Source: Chloroflexota bacterium
GTDB lineage: Bacteria; Chloroflexota; UBA4733
Length of the DNA stretch: 18,641 nt
Reading direction: 5' to 3'
NCBI GenBank assembly: GCA_025449435.1
Contig: JANWJO010000149.1
Span: forward strand, 1 to 18,641
The notes beneath the pieces are model-generated. The model was given only the letters and a program-made list of their open reading frames with translations, ran no database searches and was not told the DNA's origin. Within the stretch, counting starts at the first letter, position 1. Each line of letters opens with the position of its first letter. Shown piece by piece: positions 6,661 through 14,228 of this stretch. Position numbers and translations under genes: made by a program.

Positions 6661-8223
6661 ATGACTGGCGATTCACCATTTCACAACACTCGAGTGGTAA
6701 TTCCTCGCTTTAGCCCCTCTTATATCCTGCTGTTCTCTGTGTTCGTTGTGGCGAGTTGTGCCATCGTCTACGAATTGCTCATTAGCACCGTGGCGTCCTA
6801 CTTGCGTGGCGATACGATTCTGCAGTTCTCGGTGACAATCGGCCTGTTTCTCACGTCCATGGGACTGGGATCTTGGGTTTCGCGCTACCTCCTCGTCGAC
6901 CTCGTCCGCATGTTCATTCTCATCGAGCTGTTTATAGGGCTGATTGGTGGCTTATGCGTCCCCGTATTGTTCTGGACGTTCGGCATCGCTCCCGATGAGT
7001 TCCCGCTCGTTATGTACATCGAAATCGTCATGATTGGTGGGCTCATTGGTCTTGAGCTACCACTGGTCACGCGCATCTTGTCGGACAGCGCAGAATTACG
7101 CATCAACTTGTCCAACGTGCTGTCGTTCGACTATCTGGGTGGCTTGCTCGGTTCGCTGGCGTTTCCACTGGTGTTGTTACCCGAACTTGGTATGGTGCGC
7201 ACATCGCTGATCGTTGGCCTGCTCAACGCAATCGTGGCAGGGGCGACGTTTCTCTCCCACCGCCGGCTGGCTGGCAATGTTATTCTCACGGGCTCGACGA
7301 TCGCCGGCGCTCTCCTTGCACTACTCATCCTATTCATCGCCAGCGATCCACTCAGCGCTGCGTTAGAGCAGCGTCTGTATCGGGACCCCATCGTTCTATC
7401 GGCGCAATCCCCCTATCAGCAGATCGTGGTGACCAAGTGGCACGACGACATCCGGCTGTTCCTCGATGGGCACTTGCAGTTCAGCTCGGTGGATGAGTAT
7501 CGCTATCACGAGAGCCTCGTGCTGCCGGCTCTAGCGTCATCCAAGGAGCCCGCGAACGTGCTCATTATCGGGGGTGGCGACGGGCTGGCGGCGCGCGATG
7601 CATTGCTGGACCCCGCGGTGCGTCAGGTCACCCTGGTCGAGCTGGACCCGATGATGACGGAGTTATTCCAGCAGCAGCCGATGCTCGCTCAACTCAACGA
7701 CCGGTCGCTGTCGTCACCGCGTATCAAGATAATTAATGCTGACGGTTTCGAGTACCTGCGATCCACTACCGATCAGTTCGGCGTGATCATCGCAGACCTC
7801 CCGGACCCGCGCACGGAAGCCTTACAAAAGCTGTACACCAGGGAGTTCTACGCAGAAGCGCGTGACCACCTGCTCCCAGGTGGCCGGTTTGAAACCCAAG
7901 CCACATCACCGTATTACACGCGACAAGCGTTTTGGTGCATCGTTGCGACTATCGGCAGTGTGTGGCCCGCCGTGTTGCCGTTGCACGCCGATGTAGCTAG
8001 CTTTGGTGATTGGGGTTTTGTGCTCGCTGGTGACACACCGGTTGACCTTGCGCAGTTCACGTTGCCCGAACCAACGCGGTTTCTGACGCAGGCACGGTTC
8101 ACCACATTGCCAGTGTTTGGCGCCGATGTGTTGCAAGCCCAAGATAGCGCCAAAGTGAATACGTTGTTGAATCCGGTACTCCCCACGTATTACGACGCAG
8201 GTTGGCAGCAGTTTTATCGCTAG
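6661..8223 (+). CDS. Membrane-anchored spermidine synthase-like aminopropyltransferase
   Basis: The 520-residue protein combines an N-terminal block of about seven hydrophobic segments (about 20-245) with a C-terminal spermidine-synthase fold (about 255-490). Visible motifs are SPYQQIVV, LFLDGHLQFSSVDEYRYHE, the cosubstrate loop GGGDG at 304-308, VELD with Glu327/Asp329, and IIADLPDP with Asp379 and Asp382. These correspond to the decarboxy-SAM and polyamine sites of aminopropyltransferases, although this TM-fused branch is divergent and its substrate is uncertain. Length is close to what I recall for M. tuberculosis SpeE (Rv2601, about 523). ATG 6661 is preferred because GAAGG lies upstream; a GTG at 6595 would add 22 residues without homology-like features. 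No SAM decarboxylase gene occurs in the window. Confidence 0.88.
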   Translation: MTGDSPFHNTRVVIPRFSPSYILLFSVFVVASCAIVYELLISTVASYLRGDTILQFSVTIGLFLTSMGLGSWVSRYLLVDLVRMFILIELFIGLIGGLCVPVLFWTFGIAPDEFPLVMYIEIVMIGGLIGLELPLVTRILSDSAELRINLSNVLSFDYLGGLLGSLAFPLVLLPELGMVRTSLIVGLLNAIVAGATFLSHRRLAGNVILTGSTIAGALLALLILFIASDPLSAALEQRLYRDPIVLSAQSPYQQIVVTKWHDDIRLFLDGHLQFSSVDEYRYHESLVLPALASSKEPANVLIIGGGDGLAARDALLDPAVRQVTLVELDPMMTELFQQQPMLAQLNDRSLSSPRIKIINADGFEYLRSTTDQFGVIIADLPDPRTEALQKLYTREFYAEARDHLLPGGRFETQATSPYYTRQAFWCIVATIGSVWPAVLPLHADVASFGDWGFVLAGDTPVDLAQFTLPEPTRFLTQARFTTLPVFGADVLQAQDSAKVNTLLNPVLPTYYDAGWQQFYR

Positions 8224-8227
8224 TGGG

Positions 8228-8241
8228 TGAAGGCGCCTTCA
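8228..8241. repeat. 14-bp perfect palindrome after the SpeE-like gene
   Basis: TGAAGGCGCCTTCA is a perfect palindrome beginning 5 nt after the stop codon at 8223 and ending 12 nt before the -35 element at 8253. No T-tract follows, so it is a poor intrinsic terminator. It could be an operator for the downstream promoter or a weak mRNA 3' hairpin. Confidence 0.4.
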
Positions 8242-8252
8242 TCTGCAGCGGC

Positions 8253-8281
8253 TTGACATGTCGTGTTCCGTCACGCATACT
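8253..8281 (+). promoter_or_regulatory. Strong sigma70-type promoter for the 8516 gene
   Basis: A consensus -35 TTGACA (8253-8258), a spacer of exactly 17 nt, and the -10 hexamer CATACT (8276-8281; four of six consensus bases) form the best canonical promoter in the window. Transcription would start near 8288, leaving a leader of about 230 nt before the next supported start codon at 8516. Confidence 0.65.
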
Positions 8282-8287
8282 GCACCC

Positions 8288-8515
8288 TGCGTGGCCGAGG
8301 GAATGTGCCCTCACAACAAACTCTGGGGAGTGACGCTACGACAGACTCACTCAAGGCTCAGAGAACGATGTTGCAGACTTGCTCGGGACCTACCACACCT
8401 TTGGCCGCTCGCTTCCCCAAGAAATTGCCCCTGAGCGTGCGCATCCGCCGTCGCGGCACGCCTTGAGCCGGACCTTTCCAGGTGGGCGAATGGGGAGGTA
8501 TCCAGAAAGGACAGT
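8288..8515 (+). other. Long untranslated leader with possible small hairpins
   Basis: This stretch separates the promoter at 8253-8281 from the GTG at 8516. A small hairpin is visible near its start: GAGGG (8297-8301) pairs with CCCTC (8308-8312) over a 6-nt loop. A second weak one is ACTC/GAGT just after it. I see no T-box, SAM, guanidine or cobalamin motif that I can name, and no intrinsic terminator. Short open frames cross the region but lack a convincing start and ribosome-binding site. It may be an unrecognised cis-regulatory RNA or simply a leader. Confidence 0.35.
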
Positions 8516-9247
8516 GTGGTCGTGGATATCCAGCTTCCCACCCAAGAGTTCTTCGGACTCCCTCGCTATCCCAATATGTGGGTCTTCGTGTCACGTGACC
8601 TCGCCCCCAGCTATGAGCGTGCGGTCCACTTTGTCATCAAGACGCACGCCGATTATCTTGGCGTGAAGGCCGATGCTGGCCACGCACACGATCGCCTGCA
8701 CTGTGATGCGCGTGCCACGATCCGCAACTTGCAGCCCTATCGCGGCTACGCCAACCACCGGCGCAACCACTCCCACGCGCTGGACATTCGCTACTACTTC
8801 CGGCAGTTGCGTGCGCATGAGATGGAGCACTACTCACTCGAGTTGCACGGCCAGCAACACGACTTCTGGCGCGTGGCTGCTCAGGTTCGCTACGAACCGA
8901 GCAGCGTCCACAATCCACCGGAAGATTGCCCAATTTGCGGTAAGTACGGCGAATACTGCGACGTGGACGGCGATGTGAACGCTCTGGTGCGCGACCCGTT
9001 GGGTCTAGAGCTCAGCCTGTACGGGACGGTGCGGGGCAAACCCGTTGCCCACCCCAATGGCTCCCTCATACGCGGCATTCGCTCCATGGCGTCGGACTAC
9101 GAACTGTACTTTGGTGTGCTCGACGCCGACTCACTCGATGTGAATACGCCGCGCGTAGGCTGCGTTGCGCTCCTGGACAAAGCAGAAACCTGGCAGAACG
9201 AGGCCGGCGACGACGCGAGTGCCGATCAGTGGGCGGTCGGACACTAG
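8516..9247 (+). CDS. Unrecognised His/Cys-rich protein (243 aa)
   Basis: I do not recognise this protein. The GTG start is supported by AAAGG (8506-8510) 5 nt upstream. It looks soluble, with no signal peptide or membrane helix, and is rich in aromatic residues and in His (15 of 243, ten of them between residues 38 and 111). It contains HEMEH at 101-105 with a further His at 111, which fits HExxHxxxxxH, and a Cys cluster CPICGKYGEYC at 138-148. These could form metal sites, though the HExxH stretch is followed by alternating hydrophobic residues that look more like a beta-strand than the usual helix. The C-terminal ~20 residues are acidic and probably disordered. It has its own promoter, and its stop overlaps the stop of the convergent acetyltransferase gene by four bases. 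Confidence 0.75.
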   Translation: MVVDIQLPTQEFFGLPRYPNMWVFVSRDLAPSYERAVHFVIKTHADYLGVKADAGHAHDRLHCDARATIRNLQPYRGYANHRRNHSHALDIRYYFRQLRAHEMEHYSLELHGQQHDFWRVAAQVRYEPSSVHNPPEDCPICGKYGEYCDVDGDVNALVRDPLGLELSLYGTVRGKPVAHPNGSLIRGIRSMASDYELYFGVLDADSLDVNTPRVGCVALLDKAETWQNEAGDDASADQWAVGH

Positions 9248-10095
9248 CGCGGGTACGGCTTTACCAACTCAAACTGCCGCATGGTTTCGAGAAACCCACA
9301 CGCCAGCAGGGGCCGGATCAGGGGACCTTGGTCCGACTCATTCAGGATCGTGATGTACCGGCCGTACGGGCCAGGTGACAGGGCGGCGACAACCGCTGTA
9401 GCTACGTCAAATGCCGATTCGGCAACGGCGCATACATGGTGGAGGCTGACGAGCGCCTCTCGCTCGGCGAAGGTGGCTGCCCCCACCACGGCGGTCCCAT
9501 TGGTCACCAGGTACCCAGCAGCACTGCCCGTGAGCAGCGCCGGAAGCTCACGCTGCCAGCAGCGCGGCGCGTGGTCCAGGCTACTGGCTGCATAGGACGC
9601 CTCGTCCACAGATACCCGAGCAACCTTCAGGCGCGGTGAGGCCCACTGGACTCGCTGCGGGTGACGCTCAAACGACACCAACTGGTGTCGCACTTCAAAG
9701 CCGTTCGAAGCGTATAGGTGGCGAGCCACGTCGTTTTGTACGAGTACCTCTAGGCGGATCTCACTTGCACCGTTGGTGGTGGCATTCTTACACAGGTGGT
9801 CCAGAAGACGTGTTGCCAGCCCCTGGCGACGGTGCGGCGTGGTAATACCAAACGCGCTGATCCAGGCCCGACTCGGCCTGAGCCCGAGAAAACCGATGCC
9901 GGCGAGGTCGCCGTCGGCGGCGCAGACTACCGCCGATAAATGCAAGTCGATGTTCTGGATCCGTATCAGCCGTGCTAGCCGTGACTCGCTCTCAAACACC
10001 GGATGGGCATAGCCCTTGAAGGAGTCCGTGACCAAGTTGGCGAGCTGGCCCAGGTCAAAGTGGGAGGCTGGTTCGATAGTGTATGTCAGCGCCAC
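9244..10095 (-). CDS. GNAT family N-acetyltransferase
   Basis: The 283-residue protein carries an N-terminal GNAT domain. The acetyl-CoA pyrophosphate loop RRQGLA lies at 89-94 after the strand AWISAFGITTP, and the later GNAT element ARHLYASNGFEVRHQLVSF follows at about 123-142. GNAT enzymes move an acyl group from acyl-CoA to an amine. The C-terminal half (about 155-283) looks like a second, degenerate GNAT-like domain; the substrate is unknown. The start is GTG at 10095. A -10-like TACCAT lies on the minus strand at 10144-10139, about 44 nt upstream, with a weak -35-like TTCAGG (10168-10163). The gene converges on the 8516 gene, the stop codons sharing CTAG. Confidence 0.85.
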   Translation of the reverse strand: MALTYTIEPASHFDLGQLANLVTDSFKGYAHPVFESESRLARLIRIQNIDLHLSAVVCAADGDLAGIGFLGLRPSRAWISAFGITTPHRRQGLATRLLDHLCKNATTNGASEIRLEVLVQNDVARHLYASNGFEVRHQLVSFERHPQRVQWASPRLKVARVSVDEASYAASSLDHAPRCWQRELPALLTGSAAGYLVTNGTAVVGAATFAEREALVSLHHVCAVAESAFDVATAVVAALSPGPYGRYITILNESDQGPLIRPLLACGFLETMRQFELVKPYPR

Positions 10096-10226
10096 GGTGT
10101 TCCTTCGCTGCGATGTTTACGGCAGAGCCCAGCGCCCAATGGTAGCGCGCAGGGCTCGGGTACCTGAAGCGTTCTGTACGCTGGAAGTCGCTCGGTTTCT
10201 AGGCAGTGCGCGAGGCCTGAGCCAGC

Positions 10227-10255
10227 TTGACTCACATCTCCAGGGAAGGTAGGAT
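10227..10255 (+). promoter_or_regulatory. Promoter of tRNA-Glu
   Basis: The -35 TTGACT (10227-10232), a 17-nt spacer and the -10 TAGGAT (10250-10255) predict transcription from about 10262, only a few nucleotides before the mature tRNA 5' end at 10265. The position and spacing make this a likely tRNA promoter. Confidence 0.6.
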
Positions 10256-10264
10256 GCAGCCCGC

Positions 10265-10341
10265 GCCGCCATCGTCTAGTGGCCTAGGACATCACCCTTT
10301 CAAGGTGGAGACCGCGGGTTCGAATCCCGCTGGCGGTACCA
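10265..10341 (+). tRNA. tRNA-Glu (anticodon TTC)
   Basis: The 77-nt cloverleaf folds by eye. The acceptor stem is GCCGCCA (10265-10271) with TGGCGGT (10331-10337), the first pair being G-U, followed by discriminator A and an encoded CCA. The D-arm contains the typical TAGTGGCCTAGGAC. The anticodon stem TCACC/GGTGG closes the loop CTTTCAA, giving anticodon TTC (codons GAA/GAG). The T-arm GCGGG-TTCGAAT-CCCGC is perfect. The sequence closely resembles other bacterial tRNA-Glu genes. It stands alone between the divergent acetyltransferase gene and lon. I see no integrase or attachment-site duplication beside it. Confidence 0.95.
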
Positions 10342-10388
10342 CTCAAGGCTGGAACGTCACGCTGTCCCTACGGGCATCCGCGGCTACG

Positions 10389-10418
10389 TTGACGCCAACG
10401 AACGCTCGCTCGTACCAT
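10389..10418 (+). promoter_or_regulatory. Promoter immediately before lon
   Basis: TTGACG (10389-10394), an 18-nt spacer and TACCAT (10413-10418) form a good promoter whose predicted start point (about 10425) coincides with the ATG at 10426. TACCAT is also the left arm of a perfect inverted repeat with ATGGTA (10426-10431), separated by 7 nt, so a regulator could bind over the start site. Confidence 0.45.
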
Positions 10419-10425
10419 GCCTGGT

Positions 10426-12816
<2,391 letters not shown>

Positions 12817-12880
12817 ACCGGCGTTCCGTTACGTCGATCGCATCCCCACGTCACGTAATGATAAGGGGGAAGGGGGGCCG

Positions 12881-12914
12881 TAGCATACAGGACCTAACGG
12901 CCCTTGGTATGCTA
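12881..12914. promoter_or_regulatory. Perfect 8-bp inverted repeat containing an extended -10
   Basis: TAGCATAC (12881-12888) and GTATGCTA (12907-12914) are exact reverse complements 18 nt apart. The right arm lies within TTGGTATGCTA, an extended -10 (TGG plus TATGCT, hexamer 12908-12913) that could drive the small membrane protein gene at 12952, with a start near 12920. The left arm gives the same hexamer on the opposite strand. No clear -35 is seen. It may be an operator or a symmetric, two-way promoter. Confidence 0.45.
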
Positions 12915-12951
12915 GACTCCACAAGAAGCCTTTTACAGCGAAGGTAACCGC

Positions 12952-13293
12952 ATGCCGACGCCTCGATACGAACGCGAAATACGCGCACTCCTTGATCGGA
13001 TGTCGGATTTTTTGCCGGAAGCGCCCGGCGCACCGCGGTCTGCCCCGCGACCATTGCCACTGCGCCCTCCCGCCACCAACGGGCGTCGCGATTGGCTGCG
13101 CCTCGATGCCTATGTGCTCGCGGCCGTGCTTGTCGTACTTGCGCGGCTCGGTAGCCCAGTGCTCGGCGTCGAGGGCACGCATATCGTCGCTTACGCCGCC
13201 GTCCTGCTGTTCGTGCTGGGGTTTGCGGCCAGCCTTCTTCGCGCATTCGCTCCACCCATCCCACCCAAGATCTGGCGCGGCCGCCCCTTTTAG
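12952..13293 (+). CDS. Small membrane protein with two predicted TM helices
   Basis: The 113-residue protein has a charged N-terminal segment (MPTPRYEREIRALLDRMSDF), a Pro/Arg-rich linker (about 25-48), and two hydrophobic helices at about 54-70 and 79-98, ending in a short basic tail IPPKIWRGRPF. The layout suggests both termini in the cytoplasm. I recall similar small proteins in Chloroflexota genomes, but no function is known and I cannot verify the match. The start is well supported: GAAGG lies 6-10 nt before the ATG. The gene stands alone, with 135 nt to lon upstream and 167 nt to the next gene. Confidence 0.75.
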   Translation: MPTPRYEREIRALLDRMSDFLPEAPGAPRSAPRPLPLRPPATNGRRDWLRLDAYVLAAVLVVLARLGSPVLGVEGTHIVAYAAVLLFVLGFAASLLRAFAPPIPPKIWRGRPF

Positions 13294-13421
13294 CACCGCC
13301 CTCTCCGATTGTGCTGCTGTCTCCGAGGAATAGCCTTATTTGTGCTGAGCGCCACGCAGCGAAGACCACAAGATGCCCGGGGGCGCTTGCTTGATGGGCA
13401 GCAACATAGGACGAGGGTTCG

Positions 13422-13430
13422 TGCTACCAT
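13422..13430 (+). promoter_or_regulatory. Extended -10 element before the c-di-AMP receptor gene
   Basis: TGCTACCAT fits the extended -10 pattern (hexamer TACCAT at 13425-13430), and transcription would start near 13437, 24 nt before the ATG at 13461. It closely resembles the element TGCTACAAT at 4533. No good -35 is visible. Confidence 0.4.
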
Positions 13431-13460
13431 AAGCGCACTGAGTGGGCAGAAGAGAATGGC

Positions 13461-13754
13461 ATGAAGCTCATCACTGTCATCACGCAACAGGATGATGTTG
13501 CGGCGCTCATCGAGGCCCTGCGGCGCGCCGACGTTCGTTCCACCCGGCTCGATGCCGCCGGTGGATTCCTGCGCCGTGGTAACCCCACCCTCCTGATTGG
13601 GGTGGAAGACGACCAAGTAGATGACGTCCTCAAGTTGGTGCAGACGACATGCAGCGCACGCGACGTTCCGGCCCCCAACAAGCCGAGCTCGAACGTGCGG
13701 AACGCAGCCGCAACCGTGTTCGTGCTCAACATCGGCCGCTTCGAGCGGCTTTAG
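13461..13754 (+). CDS. darA: Cyclic-di-AMP receptor, DarA/PstA/YaaQ family (PII-like)
   Basis: The 97-residue protein matches the small PII-like c-di-AMP receptors. MKLITVITQQDD forms strand 1, RSTRLDAAGGFLRRGNPT (about 26-43) is the conserved ligand-binding region, and LLIGVEDDQVDDVLKLV (about 44-60) and the closing ATVFVLNIGRFERL complete the ferredoxin-like fold. Arg26, Thr28, Phe36 and Asn41 fall at the same positions as in Bacillus DarA as I remember it. These proteins bind c-di-AMP as trimers; their downstream targets are largely unknown. It is about 12 residues shorter than the Bacillus protein, mainly in the flexible B/T-loop area. The next gene starts about 20 nt downstream, so the two are probably co-transcribed. 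Confidence 0.88.
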   Translation: MKLITVITQQDDVAALIEALRRADVRSTRLDAAGGFLRRGNPTLLIGVEDDQVDDVLKLVQTTCSARDVPAPNKPSSNVRNAAATVFVLNIGRFERL

Positions 13755-13775
13755 TCGAGAGGGGTGGCCCAACGC

Positions 13776-14183
13776 ATGGAAACGACCAAAGTCGTTCACC
13801 TGACCGAAGCCGACTGTTGGGCTGTTGATTACCTGGTGCGGCACACCTGGAAGGACGACGAAGCCCCCCATGGTATCGGGCGGGGCTTGCTCATCAAAGT
13901 GTTTAGTTTGCTCAAGGAGTTCGAGGCCGGCAGCAAATCACCCACCCTTCCGTTAGCGCTCACCGAACGCGAGTGTTGGTGCATCGACTTCAATATCCGG
14001 CACGACCTGAACATGGGCCACGAGCCCGTCGGCAAACGCTTGCTCCTCCAAGTGTTTGGCTTGATCTTGGAATTCAACAACGAGCGCACCACGGAAAACG
14101 AGTTGCGAGCGATCGGGCGATGGACCAATCGCATCTCAGGCCAGTCCGGCACTGGTAGCATAGAGGACCAGAGCGAGGGGTAA
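13776..14183 (+). CDS. Small protein with an internal tandem duplication
   Basis: I do not recognise the family. The 135-residue protein consists of two similar units. Unit 1 has LTEADCWAVDYLVRHTW (9-25) followed by GIGRGLLIKVFSLLKEFE (33-50). Unit 2 has LTERECWCIDFNIRHDL (62-78) followed by PVGKRLLLQVFGLILEFN (84-101). Each unit has the pattern LTE-x2-CW-x-[IV]D-x2-[IV]RH, a turn, and an amphipathic helix. A polar tail (about 102-135) follows. It seems cytoplasmic and helical. GTG at 13764 would add four residues; ATG 13776 is preferred because GAGAGGGG (13757-13764) runs into the GTG itself. It lies just after the c-di-AMP receptor gene and before the MraY-like gene, so a regulatory role is conceivable but unproven. 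Confidence 0.75.
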   Translation: METTKVVHLTEADCWAVDYLVRHTWKDDEAPHGIGRGLLIKVFSLLKEFEAGSKSPTLPLALTERECWCIDFNIRHDLNMGHEPVGKRLLLQVFGLILEFNNERTTENELRAIGRWTNRISGQSGTGSIEDQSEG

Positions 14184-14228
14184 TCCCCGAGGTTTTGACG
14201 CTCGGCATCTGCAGAGACGCAAGGGTCC

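Noticed and set aside
8228..8241. Intrinsic terminator of the pspA-speE cluster
   Set aside because: The palindrome leaves a short stem with a small loop and has no following T-run.
8379..8515. Possible small gene in the leader of the 8516 gene (frame starting TTG at 8379)
   Set aside because: It has no ribosome-binding site, begins with TTG and runs as a Pro/Ser/Arg-rich shadow into the real gene in another frame. The open stretch is short enough to be chance in GC-rich DNA.
8288..8515. T-box or other known riboswitch
   Set aside because: The conserved T-box (GGTGGnACCGCG-type) and the cores of SAM, cobalamin and guanidine riboswitches were looked for by eye and not found.
10227..10345. 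tRNA-Glu as an integration site of a mobile element
   Set aside because: No integrase, no direct repeat of the tRNA 3' end and no phage-like genes are visible in the window.
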